From contig NZ_JALKAC010000013.1 of the NCBI RefSeq assembly GCF_024171645.1, positions 1-64,000 on the forward strand: 64,000 nt of DNA, written 5' to 3'. The stretch's first letter is position 1. Every line of letters starts with the position of its first letter. The stretch is from Flavobacterium sp. HSC-32F16 (GTDB taxonomy: Bacteria; Bacteroidota; Bacteroidia; Flavobacteriales; Flavobacteriaceae). A program made the position numbers and the translations under genes. The notes beneath the pieces were generated by a model that did no database searches, was not told the DNA's origin, and saw only the letters and a list, made by a program, of their open reading frames with translations. Below, piece by piece: positions 53,723-62,474 of this stretch.

Positions 53723-54910
53723 ATGAATACAGAAAACTACGATGTAATTGTTATTGGCGGAGGTCCAATAGGTTTGGCAGCTGCCTATCATCTTGGCAAA
53801 CGGAAAGCAAAAACTTTAGTACTGGAGCAATTCACGTTTGTGAATCAGTTAGGAAGTTCTGCCGGAGTTTCGCGCCAGTTTAGAATTCCATATCCGCAGG
53901 AATATATGGTTCAGATGGCATTAGATGCGCAGCCTTATTGGGATGCTTTGGAAAAAGAATCCAATACGTCATTATTGGATAAAGTGGGTACGCTTTGGTT
54001 TGGAGATCCTGCCGTACATTCTACAGAAGGAAATATTGCCGAAGCTGAGCAGGCATTAAAAGAATTAGGAGTTCCTTATACCACGCTTACAGCAAAAGAA
54101 ATCGAAGAAAAATATCATTTTAGAAACTTACCCGAAACTTATACCGGATTGTTTCAGGCAGATGGTGCCAGCATTAATTTTAAAGCGACAAACGAGACGC
54201 TTTTAGAATTATGTAAAAAAGAAGAAACGGTTCAGTTACAAGAAAATTCGCCTGTATTGGCAATTAAGCAGGCAGGAGAACTTTTTGAACTTACGACTCC
54301 AAACGGAATTTACATTGCCAAAAAACTGGCAATTATTCCAGGACCTTACATTAACAGTGTTATCAATCTTCTGGACTTTAAGATTGAAGCTACGTATTGG
54401 AATATGTCTTCGGCTTATTTTAAAAAAACCGACCCAAATATTCAATATCCAACCTGGTTTGTATTCCAAAATTCCATTGGCGAAAACGGAAATCAGTTTT
54501 ATGGTTTTCCATCTGTAGATTGGGATAACCCGGAATACATTCGCGTAGCGCCGGACTTTGTTATCAATCCTCTCGAAGAACCAAGTGACAGGACTTTAAT
54601 ACCTAATCCCCAAGAATTGGGATATACTTCTGACTGGGTAAAAGATCACATGACCGGGTTAAGCCCAGAACCTGAATATACTTCAACCTGTTTGATTTCT
54701 CTGAGTAAAATTGCTAACAAAGAATTGCTTATTGATTTTGCTCCAAGTTATGTGCCCAATCATAAAAACATTGTGTTGTACGCTACAGGATGGGCAGCAA
54801 AATTCACTCCGTTTTTAGGAAAAATCATGGCAGATCTTGCTTTAGACGGACATACAGATTTTGATATTACTCCTTTCCAACTAGGATACAAATACTTTAA
54901 GGCATTTTAA
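53723..54910 (+). CDS. Sarcosine/N-methyl-L-tryptophan oxidase-like FAD enzyme
   Basis: The 395-aa protein has an N-terminal FAD dinucleotide fold (YDVIVIGGGPIGLAAAYHLG, then VLEQF and GSSAGVSRQFRIPYPQEYMV), which is the MSOX/MTOX pattern. The C-terminal part has CLISLSKIANKELLIDFAPS with Cys323 in the place of the cysteine that binds FAD covalently in this family, and IVLYATGWAAKFTPFLGKIM for FAD closure. Such enzymes oxidise secondary amines such as sarcosine, N-methyltryptophan or pipecolate to imines, producing H2O2. It has no signal peptide. The next flavoenzyme gene starts 13 bp later, so the two are one operon. Confidence 0.82.
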   Translation: MNTENYDVIVIGGGPIGLAAAYHLGKRKAKTLVLEQFTFVNQLGSSAGVSRQFRIPYPQEYMVQMALDAQPYWDALEKESNTSLLDKVGTLWFGDPAVHSTEGNIAEAEQALKELGVPYTTLTAKEIEEKYHFRNLPETYTGLFQADGASINFKATNETLLELCKKEETVQLQENSPVLAIKQAGELFELTTPNGIYIAKKLAIIPGPYINSVINLLDFKIEATYWNMSSAYFKKTDPNIQYPTWFVFQNSIGENGNQFYGFPSVDWDNPEYIRVAPDFVINPLEEPSDRTLIPNPQELGYTSDWVKDHMTGLSPEPEYTSTCLISLSKIANKELLIDFAPSYVPNHKNIVLYATGWAAKFTPFLGKIMADLALDGHTDFDITPFQLGYKYFKAF

Positions 54911-54923
54911 AAACCACAAAACT

Positions 54924-56681
54924 ATGAATAAAAATACTCCTTTAAATTCAGGAATGACACCTGATTTAAAAATTGAAACGGCTATCATTGGTGCTGGAAC
55001 TTCCGGTTTATACACGGCTTATCGTTTGGTAACCGATAAAAAATATACTGCAGATCAGGTACAGATTTTTGACATGAGCAATAAATTAGGCGGAAGACTG
55101 GAATCTGTAATCATGCCGGGAATGGATTTCTGGGGTGAGCTGGGAGGAATGCGTTATCTGACTTCTCAGGAAATTGTAACGACATTAATTGAAGGTTACG
55201 TACCGCCAGAAGATCCAAACAAGCGAATTCCTATTCTAAAAGATGTAATGACGCCTGTACCGTTTCCAATGGGCGAGTCGTCAAAACTATTGATGTATCT
55301 TAGAAAAGAACGTTTTAAACAAGATGCCTGGAACAAGGCTCAGAAAAAAGGAGAAAAACTAACAACCAGATATTATCTTAATAATAGTGATTTGGGTTTT
55401 AGTTCAGATCAGCTTTTTAATAAAATTATTTACGATGTTTTAATGGCCGATTCCTGGGTTGCTAAAACCTATGGCAAAAAAATTAAAAAAGGACCTTCTG
55501 TTTACGATTATAGTTTTGAGTTAGACAGCAGAGACTGGGATGATATTAAACCTAAACTGGTATACAATTTCCCTAAATCTCCTTACAACAAACGAAAAGT
55601 AAACGACTTAGGTTTCTGGAATTTAATTAAAGATCAGGTTTCACAGGAAGGATATCAGTTTTTGGCTAATGCCGGAGGTTATTATTCCAATACCATCAAC
55701 TGGAATTCAGCCGAAGCTTTTCCGTACATGGTAGGCGATTTTTCTGCAGGAACAATTTATAAAACCATTGAAGAAGGCTATGATAGTATCGCTTATGCTG
55801 TTGCCAATTCTTATATGGAACATGAAGGCGCCTGCATTTGGTCTGAAAATAAACTGGAAACTTTTACCAAAGAACATTCTCTAAAAACACATAAATACCA
55901 GCTTACTTTTCTCAATCTAAAAACCAACAGCAAATGGCATGTATATGCTAACTCAATTGTTTTGGCAATGCCTAGAAAATCTCTGGAACTTTTAGATCAG
56001 AACAATTTCTTTTTCAACATTAATGAAAATTCGGTTTTAAATGAAAATATCCGTTCTGTTATTATGGAGCCTGCTTTCAAAATATTAATGGGCTTTGAAC
56101 GTCCTTGGTGCAAAGAATTGGGAATTGACTCCGGACATTCTATTACCGATTTGCCAATGAGACAGTGCTACTACTTTGGAACAGATGAAAAAACTAAAAA
56201 CTCCATGTTATTAGGAAGTTACGGTGATATGGAAACCGAGACTTTCTGGAAAGCACTTTCAGACGATAAAGTACTTTTTGAGGTAAAAGCGGCAAAATCA
56301 GCATCTTTAAAAGAACTTCATCAGTTAAATGATGTTCAGGCTACTAAAATGATGGTAGATGAGGTCATGAATCAGCTTCGTGAACTGCACGGTAAAAGCG
56401 TAGAAATACCAGAACCTTATGTAACCTATTTTAAAGACTGGACAGATGAACCTTTTGGAGCGGGTTACCATGCCTGGAAAGCAGGATTTTCAGTTGAAAA
56501 TGTAATGAAATATATGCGTAAACCTTTGCACGACGAACAAATTCATATTTGCGGAGAAGCTTACTCTGATCAGCAGGGATGGGTTGAAGGTGCATTTTGT
56601 GAAGCAGAGAAAATGCTCCAGGATTATTTTGGACTTGATCGTCCGTTCTGGCTTCCTGAAAGTTATTATTTAGGATGGTAA
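54924..56681 (+). CDS. Flavin monoamine oxidase/L-amino acid oxidase-like enzyme
   Basis: The 585-aa protein has an FAD-binding fold near residue 15 (IETAIIGAGTSGLYTAYRLV), then QIFDMSNKLGGRLESVIMPG and the MAO-type GELGGMRYLTSQE. It ends with GAGYHAWKAGFSVENVMKYM and IHICGEAYSDQQGWVEGAFC plus EAEKMLQDYF, as in amine and L-amino acid oxidases. It has no signal peptide, so it is cytoplasmic. Oxidation of an amine or amino acid with H2O2 release is expected; the substrate is unknown. Closest-looking groups are bacterial L-amino acid and tryptophan oxidases. It is 13 bp after the sarcosine-oxidase-like gene and 47 bp before the putative heme protein. Confidence 0.8.
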   Translation: MNKNTPLNSGMTPDLKIETAIIGAGTSGLYTAYRLVTDKKYTADQVQIFDMSNKLGGRLESVIMPGMDFWGELGGMRYLTSQEIVTTLIEGYVPPEDPNKRIPILKDVMTPVPFPMGESSKLLMYLRKERFKQDAWNKAQKKGEKLTTRYYLNNSDLGFSSDQLFNKIIYDVLMADSWVAKTYGKKIKKGPSVYDYSFELDSRDWDDIKPKLVYNFPKSPYNKRKVNDLGFWNLIKDQVSQEGYQFLANAGGYYSNTINWNSAEAFPYMVGDFSAGTIYKTIEEGYDSIAYAVANSYMEHEGACIWSENKLETFTKEHSLKTHKYQLTFLNLKTNSKWHVYANSIVLAMPRKSLELLDQNNFFFNINENSVLNENIRSVIMEPAFKILMGFERPWCKELGIDSGHSITDLPMRQCYYFGTDEKTKNSMLLGSYGDMETETFWKALSDDKVLFEVKAAKSASLKELHQLNDVQATKMMVDEVMNQLRELHGKSVEIPEPYVTYFKDWTDEPFGAGYHAWKAGFSVENVMKYMRKPLHDEQIHICGEAYSDQQGWVEGAFCEAEKMLQDYFGLDRPFWLPESYYLGW

Positions 56682-56728
56682 AATAGAGATTCCATTAAAC
56701 CAAATCATTAATTTAAAAAAGTAATAGT

Positions 56729-58273
56729 ATGTTAAAACGCAACAGCTTTGATGATGAGTTAAATTTACCTCATTCAGCTGAAAATATAGATCAAAATCTA
56801 AATGAAACAGCATTTAAATCAACTCCTGAAAGCCACGGAATATTAGCGAGTTTTATGAAAGATTATTCAAAAGTTTTAATTGAAACCCCAATTAGAGCTT
56901 TTAATGAAAATAATCTGCAGCAAATTGTAAACAATGTTGATTACGGTATATTAAAAGTATTGCAAGGAACCTGGGTGAGTTATAATCATGACGGACAAAG
57001 CGACAGGAAATTAAACGGAAGCGGTATACATACTACCATTATGCCGTCGCCGGGTACAAATGCCGGAACGATTCCAGGAAAATACAGTTTTGAATGTGAA
57101 GAATATATCGAAAAACTGACATTTGATTTAGTGCCGGGCGGAGTTCGTAATCGAGGTGGTGCAAATGAACAGTTTTGCGGTGCTGTTAAGTATGAACAAA
57201 GTATTAAAAGTGTAAACACAGTGCCAGGTGAATCGGCTTTAAAATATACACCAATTCACGAAGAAAACGGAATGTATTTATGGCTTAGCGATATATTTAA
57301 TTATGCCGCGACAGAAAAAACAATTAAAGAAGATCGCGGTATACATGCATTAGAACCCAATGCACCTAATAGAGATTTATACAAAAGCGGTTATCAGGAT
57401 GAAACTCTTTTCCTGATCGTAAATGAGCTGGGTCAAAAAGAATATGTAACGCTTGAAAACTTAAACGGCAGACCTTATCTTTCAATTGTTGCAGCTAAAG
57501 AATTAAAACCCGGAGATGGGCAAACCGGACCTTATTTTATTCCTGATTATTCTATTTCCCGAAGTGGTGTAATTCCGCACGGAAGTACGATAACTTTATT
57601 AGGAGATCTGGCTCCAGATAATAATGGGTATTTAATTAAAGAAGAGCCTAAATTTCCGTATGGCGATGCAGCATGGAAATACGATCATCTTTCCATCTCA
57701 AGAACCATGGGAGGAGCAGGTGCAAGCGAAGCAGAACCTATAAATCTTGATAAAGCGCCTCCAGGATGGGTATTCGAAACACTTAATAAAGATAATGATC
57801 CTCAGGAAAACAGAATTTATACGCAGCGAATTCTGGCTCATCCGTTATATCCGTATTCCGTAAGACCAGATTTACGCCTTCGTGATTCCATAAAAGGAGA
57901 GAAAATAAATAATCACGTACTTATTAAGATGTCATCTAAAAATAAAACGGGAGCTCAGGGCGGTATATTAAATGTTCCGTTTGTAAATCGTTTTGTTACT
58001 ACAGTTGAAATGAACATGAGAATGTGGATTGAAACTGTTGAAGAAAACGGAAAAGAAATTTTACAGCTGCAATACGAACAGATTATATTTTTCGAGTTTG
58101 ATTTTGGAGATGACGGCGGTACTACAAGCTGGCCTCATATACAAGTAAATACACTTCGTAAAATAGAAGACGTTTCGCCAGAGCAGAGACAATTAATGGA
58201 AGAACAGTTTCCAAGCGCCCGCAAAGTCGAATCTTCTGCAGCCGCTTCAGGATGCCCTTATCATAAATCATAA
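56729..58273 (+). CDS. Putative heme-binding, lipocalin/nitrobindin-like protein with C-terminal CP motif
   Basis: The 514-aa protein has a region at residues about 75-210 (GILKVLQGTWVSYNHDGQSD, YIEKLTFDLVPGGVRNRGGA, YTPIHEENGMYLWL). It resembles the 'GTW.G... E.itF.pv..v.N.g... h.EnGyWlw' layout of heme-binding barrel proteins (nitrobindin/THAP4-like). GVIPHGSTITLLGDLA follows as an 'IPrG' block. The extreme C-terminus is ASGCPYHKS, a Cys-Pro motif of the kind that ligates heme in other proteins. It has no signal peptide. It lies downstream of two H2O2-producing flavoenzyme genes, so a peroxidase or protective role is plausible. Family assignment is tentative. Confidence 0.5.
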   Translation: MLKRNSFDDELNLPHSAENIDQNLNETAFKSTPESHGILASFMKDYSKVLIETPIRAFNENNLQQIVNNVDYGILKVLQGTWVSYNHDGQSDRKLNGSGIHTTIMPSPGTNAGTIPGKYSFECEEYIEKLTFDLVPGGVRNRGGANEQFCGAVKYEQSIKSVNTVPGESALKYTPIHEENGMYLWLSDIFNYAATEKTIKEDRGIHALEPNAPNRDLYKSGYQDETLFLIVNELGQKEYVTLENLNGRPYLSIVAAKELKPGDGQTGPYFIPDYSISRSGVIPHGSTITLLGDLAPDNNGYLIKEEPKFPYGDAAWKYDHLSISRTMGGAGASEAEPINLDKAPPGWVFETLNKDNDPQENRIYTQRILAHPLYPYSVRPDLRLRDSIKGEKINNHVLIKMSSKNKTGAQGGILNVPFVNRFVTTVEMNMRMWIETVEENGKEILQLQYEQIIFFEFDFGDDGGTTSWPHIQVNTLRKIEDVSPEQRQLMEEQFPSARKVESSAAASGCPYHKS

Positions 58274-58299
58274 TTTTTAATTAATGTTTTAAAATTTTA

Positions 58300-58332
58300 A
58301 AACCTGCAAATCAATGTATTTGCAGGTTTTTA
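58300..58332 (+). terminator. Terminator after the oxidase operon
   Basis: AAACCTGCAAAT (58300-58311) pairs with ATTTGCAGGTTT (58318-58329), followed by T. It lies 27 bp after the stop of the putative heme protein. The rest of the gap to 58572 is AT-rich with no clear feature. Confidence 0.9.
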
Positions 58333-58572
58333 TTTTGAAATATTTATACAAAGTAAATTATTTAATACCTTTATGGCAAGCAGTTACAAATTTGTGAGAT
58401 TATCAGGATTTAAAAATCTTTTTTCAGAAACAGAAACAGAATTAATTCGATTTATCAATTAAGTTCGAATTTTGGAAGAAAATAATTGTAGTTAAATTAA
58501 TGTTTGAAGTTTTAAATTCGGTGTTGATTCATTTCTTAGATTTGTATAACGCACCATAAAAACATTTTTATC

Positions 58573-59547
58573 ATGCCCATAATTGAACAATCAGAATATA
58601 ATTTTCCTTCTATTATTCATCGCAACAGGCACGTTTCGACTATTTATGCTGCTTTGTTTAAAAAATTTGATGCTCCGGGATACACAAGGGAAAAACGAGA
58701 ATTAAATGACGGAGATTTTATCAATATTGATTTTCTCATAAACGATCCTAAAAAGGCAGTTATTTTATGTCACGGTTTAGAAGGGGATTCCCGCAGAACC
58801 TACAATAACAGCTGTGCAGCCTATTTTCAGGAGAAAGGATTTTCTGTTTTTGCATGGAACAATCGTACGTGCGGAGGAGAAATGAACCGGCTTCCAAGAT
58901 TGTATCATCATGGCGCTGTTGATGATCTTGATGAAGTAGTTCAGTTTGTTTTGCAAAAAGGTTTTGAAGATGTTTATATGATTGGATATTCAATGGGAGG
59001 TGTTCAGCTCTTGAACTATTTGGGATGGACAAAAATTGATAATCGTATCAAAGCGGCAGTTACGATTTCGGTGCCAACCCATATTGCAACAAGTGCGGCA
59101 GTGCTTAAGCAAGGTTTTAACAGAGTTTACTTAAAGAATTTTACAATTGATATTAAGCGAAAACTGAAATACAAAGCCGCACAATTTCCTGATTTTATAA
59201 ACCGAGATCAGATTAATAAGATTTCTTCTTTTGATGAAGTGGATCATTATTTTACAGCACCATTGCACGGTTTTGCAAGTCGCGACGATTATTATGAGCG
59301 CGTTTCTCCAGAATTTTCTCTTCAAAATATTACAACTCCGGTTTTAATTATCAATTCCCTTGATGATCCTTTTTTAAGTGAAAGATGTTATCCCAGAGCC
59401 ATAGCCCAAGATAGTGCATATGTTTATCTTGAAACACCAAAATATGGCGGCCATTGTGCTTTTCCGCTGCGTGATTCTGAGTATTCTTATGCCGAGAAAA
59501 GAGCGTATGAGTTTTTTAAATCCCGTAAAGAACCTGTAAAAAATTAA
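58573..59547 (+). CDS. Alpha/beta hydrolase, YheT-like
   Basis: The 324-aa protein has the YheT/EF-3 layout: FPSIIHRNRHVSTIYAALFK near the start, AVILCHGLEGDSRRTYNNSC (oxyanion region), FAWNNRTCGGEMNRLPRLYH, the nucleophile elbow VYMIGYSMGGVQLLNYLGW, the acid in LIINSLDDPFLSERCYP and the histidine in YGGHCAFPLRDS. Members are esterases of unclear substrate. It has no signal peptide. It stands between the oxidase operon terminator and a Crp/Fnr gene. Confidence 0.88.
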   Translation: MPIIEQSEYNFPSIIHRNRHVSTIYAALFKKFDAPGYTREKRELNDGDFINIDFLINDPKKAVILCHGLEGDSRRTYNNSCAAYFQEKGFSVFAWNNRTCGGEMNRLPRLYHHGAVDDLDEVVQFVLQKGFEDVYMIGYSMGGVQLLNYLGWTKIDNRIKAAVTISVPTHIATSAAVLKQGFNRVYLKNFTIDIKRKLKYKAAQFPDFINRDQINKISSFDEVDHYFTAPLHGFASRDDYYERVSPEFSLQNITTPVLIINSLDDPFLSERCYPRAIAQDSAYVYLETPKYGGHCAFPLRDSEYSYAEKRAYEFFKSRKEPVKN

Positions 59548-59703
59548 GAAGCTCCCCGGTTAAAACCTATTATATTTCTATAGAATTGCAGTTTTAAATG
59601 CTGTCCAATTTTTTTTCTGTTTTAACTTTACGAGTTATAATAAGTTTTAAAGAATACATATTACACTCTATATTTTTAGAACTTTTGTATAATTTTACAA
59701 TCT

Positions 59704-60282
59704 ATGTATGAAATATTCCAAAAATATCTAGAAGATAAAGTAACGCTGACACAGTTAGAATCTGATTATATACAATCCTTTGCCATTATTAAAAAACTTC
59801 GTAAAAGACAATATCTGCTTCAGGAAGGTGATATCTGGAAATATGACGCTTTTATAACAAAAGGCTGCCTGCGGACTTATTCTGTTGATGAAAAAGGAAG
59901 CGAACACGTTAATAGTTTCAGTATCGAGAACTGGTGGACAGGTGACAGGGAAAGTCTCCTGTTTCAACAGCCGTCACGTTTTAATATCGATGCCATTGAA
60001 GACAGCGAACTTGTATTGTTTACACATGAAAATTTTGAAATGCTGTGCAGTGAAATTCCCGCTTTTAACAATATGGTAAATGCCATACTGCAAAAAAGTT
60101 TTATAGCAGCTCAAAACAGAATTCAGGCTTCGCTTAGTTTTACGGCAGAAGAAAAGTATTTAAATTTTGTCACAAAATATCCAGGGTTTGCTTCGCGAAT
60201 TCCACAAACCATGATTGCCTCTTATCTTGGCATGACACCGGAAACATTAAGCCGTATACGGAAACAAACGGCAAAAAAATAA
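59704..60282 (+). CDS. Crp/Fnr family transcriptional regulator with FNR-like recognition helix
   Basis: The 192-aa protein has an N-terminal sensor barrel (IIKKLRKRQYLLQEGDIWKY, FITKGCLRTYSVDEKGSEHV) and a short C-terminal HTH (IPQTMIASYLGMTPETLSRIRKQ). The recognition helix reads PETLSRIRK, keeping the E-x-x-S-R triad that in FNR and related proteins contacts TTGAT half-sites. There is no N-terminal iron-sulfur cysteine cluster, so the signal is not oxygen in the E. coli FNR manner. A terminator follows, then a perfect TTGAT-N4-ATCAA box before the SDR gene, its likely target. Confidence 0.87.
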   Translation: MYEIFQKYLEDKVTLTQLESDYIQSFAIIKKLRKRQYLLQEGDIWKYDAFITKGCLRTYSVDEKGSEHVNSFSIENWWTGDRESLLFQQPSRFNIDAIEDSELVLFTHENFEMLCSEIPAFNNMVNAILQKSFIAAQNRIQASLSFTAEEKYLNFVTKYPGFASRIPQTMIASYLGMTPETLSRIRKQTAKK

Positions 60283-60287
60283 TAATC

Positions 60288-60312
60288 AAGGAGCTTTTAA
60301 GCTCCTTTTTTT
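60288..60312 (+). terminator. Terminator after the Crp/Fnr gene
   Basis: AAGGAGC (60288-60294) pairs with GCTCCTT (60301-60307) around TTTTAA, followed by T to 60312. It lies directly after the regulator stop. Confidence 0.9.
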
Positions 60313-60330
60313 ATGCGGTATTCAAAACAC

Positions 60331-60344
60331 TTGATCTATATCAA
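60331..60344 (+). promoter_or_regulatory. Perfect FNR-type box TTGATCTATATCAA
   Basis: TTGAT-CTAT-ATCAA is an exact match to the Crp/Fnr (FNR/ANR) consensus TTGAT-N4-ATCAA. It lies about 107 bp before the SDR ATG at 60445. A CAACTTTG at 60389-60396, one base off the -7 consensus, would place the box near -63, a typical class I activator position. The regulator encoded directly upstream keeps the E-x-x-S-R contacts for this site. Confidence 0.7.
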
Positions 60345-60444
60345 GTTTTTACTTATTTCTAATCAATGTACAGGATTTGCATTCATCGCAACTTTGTAAT
60401 GTTCAAAAGGGACAAAATTTATAAACATTTAAAAATTAGAAATC

Positions 60445-61302
60445 ATGTCAAAAACAATTTTCATTACAGGTACAAGTTCAGGATTCGGAAAACTTACAGC
60501 TATAACATTGGCAAATGCAGGTCATTCAGTAATCGCAGGAATGCGTAATACAAAAGATAAAAATGCAGAAGCAGCAAAAGAACTTTCAGCGCTTTCAAAT
60601 ATTGAAGTGGCAGATATAGACATTACAGATGATTTTTCTGTAAACCAGGCTTTTGAAAAAGTACTTATTAAATACGGAAAAATTGATGTATTAATCAATA
60701 ACGCGGCAGTAAGCGGTTTTGGATTGCTTGAAGGGTATTCAATCGATCAAATGCGTAAAATGTTCGATGTCAATGTTTACAGTATTCTCCGTACGTATCA
60801 GGCTGTTCTTCCTTCTATGAGAAAAGAAAAAAACGGATTGATTATAAATATTACTACTGGGGCAAGCGGACATACACTTCCTTTTATGATTCCCTACATC
60901 GCTTCAAAATTAGTAGTAGAAAGTTTTACCGAAGGTTTACAAGATGAACTTGCCGATTACGGAATTGAAAATGTAAGTATTCAACCGGGTGTTTATCCTA
61001 CTGAAATGAACAACGGTTCAAAATCCGGTATCAACGCAGATAAACAAGAAATTATAGACCAATATGGTACTGCAGCAACAGATAAGTTTAATGCTTTAGG
61101 TACTGCATTGTTTGGTAAAATGGCTCAGTTTGATATGAATCCGCAAACTATTGCCGACGGAATTCTGGAATTGGTTACTATGAAAAAAGGAGAAAGACCG
61201 CTTCGTTTTCCGCTTGATGCCATTGCGCAGGGAACCGATAAAGAGTTTATTGAAGCGCGTGCATCTATTAAAGCAAAATGGTTAGCCGCTTACAGTAATT
61301 AA
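60445..61302 (+). CDS. SDR family oxidoreductase
   Basis: The 285-aa classical short-chain dehydrogenase has an N-terminal cofactor motif TIFITGTSSGFGKLTAITLA (TGxxxGxG), DVLINNAAVSGFG (NNAA), an ITTGASGHTLPFMIPYIASK segment with Tyr and Lys of YxxxK, and the C-terminal region VSIQPGVYPTEMNNGSKSGI. The substrate is not predictable. It starts 107 bp after an FNR-type box and is 41 bp before a secreted VOC protein gene in the same direction, so the two are probably one regulated unit. Confidence 0.9.
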   Translation: MSKTIFITGTSSGFGKLTAITLANAGHSVIAGMRNTKDKNAEAAKELSALSNIEVADIDITDDFSVNQAFEKVLIKYGKIDVLINNAAVSGFGLLEGYSIDQMRKMFDVNVYSILRTYQAVLPSMRKEKNGLIINITTGASGHTLPFMIPYIASKLVVESFTEGLQDELADYGIENVSIQPGVYPTEMNNGSKSGINADKQEIIDQYGTAATDKFNALGTALFGKMAQFDMNPQTIADGILELVTMKKGERPLRFPLDAIAQGTDKEFIEARASIKAKWLAAYSN

Positions 61303-61343
61303 TTCACATTAAATAATATTTAAATTCATCAAAATAGTAAGTC

Positions 61344-62345
61344 ATGAAAACACAATATAAATCAAATCAAAAAATACAAACTTCTGCAATCGCTTTATTA
61401 AATCTGTTTTTTTTCTTTTCAGCTTCAGAAAAAGCGGAAGCTCAGAATAATGCAGGAATTATAGGAATAGATCACGTTGGAATTAACGTTCCAGATTTAA
61501 ATCAAGCGATACCATTTTTCAGTGATGTACTGGGATTCAAACCTGTAACGCAGCTTGGACCAATACCGCTGGATGCGGGCTGGAAAGAAGCCAATCATAT
61601 TAACCCGGCAACCGGAGCTGTAACCATCAAAATGATAAATGCCGGAACAGGTGCCAGTATCGAAGTATTTAGTTATGCCAATAATAAAGGCAGTAAAGTG
61701 CATCCTAATTCTGATGATATCGGGGCTTCTCACATTGCTTTTTATACATCAGATATAAACGAATCTGTAAAATATCTAAAATCTAAAGGCGTAAAAGTAT
61801 TGGGAGAACCATTTTTGACTCCATCCGGAGATACAGCGGGCGAATCATGGGTTTATTTTGAAACACCGTGGGGATCTAAAATGGAACTGGTTTCGTATCC
61901 AAACGGAAAAGGATATGAAAAATCTAATGCTAAAACCGTTTTATGGTCGCCAAAAAATGCTGTTAAAAAAGAATCTGCAGCTGATTTCGATGCTAAAAAG
62001 AATACTGAAATTGTAAAAAATCATCTTAAAATATGGAATGAAAAAGACGAAACGAAAAGAACTGACTTGTTAAATCAATTTTATGCATCTGATGTTGAAA
62101 TGGTAGATCGTCATTTTATTGCAAAAGGCAAAGATGAAATTAGTAAATTCATTATTGAACTTCAGACAAAAAATCCTGATTTCAGATTTACTGATAAATC
62201 AGTTGAAACGAATCATAATATAGTGCGTTTATATTGGCAGTTTGGCTCAAAAGAAAAACCAGCTGTGGTTTCCGGAATGGATTTGTTTGTGATTGAAAAT
62301 GGTAAAGTACAGAAATTGTATGTATTTCTTGATGGAAAAGAATAA
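61344..62345 (+). CDS. Secreted VOC (glyoxalase-fold) plus SnoaL/NTF2-like fusion protein
   Basis: The 333-aa protein has an N-terminal hydrophobic signal (AIALLNLFFFFSASEKAEAQ). A VOC domain spans residues 38-190 (IIGIDHVGINVPDLNQAIPF, FFSDVLGFKPVTQLGPIP, DIGASHIAFYTSDINESVKY, SWVYFETPWGSKMELVSYPN), with His and Glu in the usual metal positions. A SnoaL/NTF2-like domain spans about 212-333 (EIVKNHLKIWNEKDETKRTD, LNQFYASDVEMVDRHFIAKG, SGMDLFVIENGKVQKLYVF). This combination with export is uncommon. It follows the SDR gene by 41 bp. Confidence 0.82.
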   Translation: MKTQYKSNQKIQTSAIALLNLFFFFSASEKAEAQNNAGIIGIDHVGINVPDLNQAIPFFSDVLGFKPVTQLGPIPLDAGWKEANHINPATGAVTIKMINAGTGASIEVFSYANNKGSKVHPNSDDIGASHIAFYTSDINESVKYLKSKGVKVLGEPFLTPSGDTAGESWVYFETPWGSKMELVSYPNGKGYEKSNAKTVLWSPKNAVKKESAADFDAKKNTEIVKNHLKIWNEKDETKRTDLLNQFYASDVEMVDRHFIAKGKDEISKFIIELQTKNPDFRFTDKSVETNHNIVRLYWQFGSKEKPAVVSGMDLFVIENGKVQKLYVFLDGKE

Positions 62346-62381
62346 TTCTTAAAGACAATAATTGCTTTTAAAATTAGAATA

Positions 62382-62433
62382 AACAAAATACGCTGTCGTA
62401 ATCTATATCCAGATACGACAGCGTATTTTGTTT
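62382..62433. terminator. Strong bidirectional terminator
   Basis: AACAAAATACGCTGTCGTA (62382-62400) pairs with TACGACAGCGTATTTTGTTT (62414-62433), a stem of about 19 bp with a 13-nt loop and T run on the plus side. It lies between the VOC gene and the leftward broken gene. Confidence 0.92.
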
Positions 62434-62474
62434 TAAATCTTTTTAGCAAAATTTTACTTTTCTAACTTCAGAAA

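Noticed and set aside
58373..58486. Small frame beginning MASSYKFVRLSGFKNLF in the gap after the oxidase operon
   Set aside because: It is about 37 codons, AT-rich, with no conserved-looking continuation. It might be a fragment of a regulator start but the support is too weak.
60366..60548. Plus-strand ORF of 60 codons overlapping the SDR start
   Set aside because: It is another frame across the promoter region and SDR N-terminus, with no motif.
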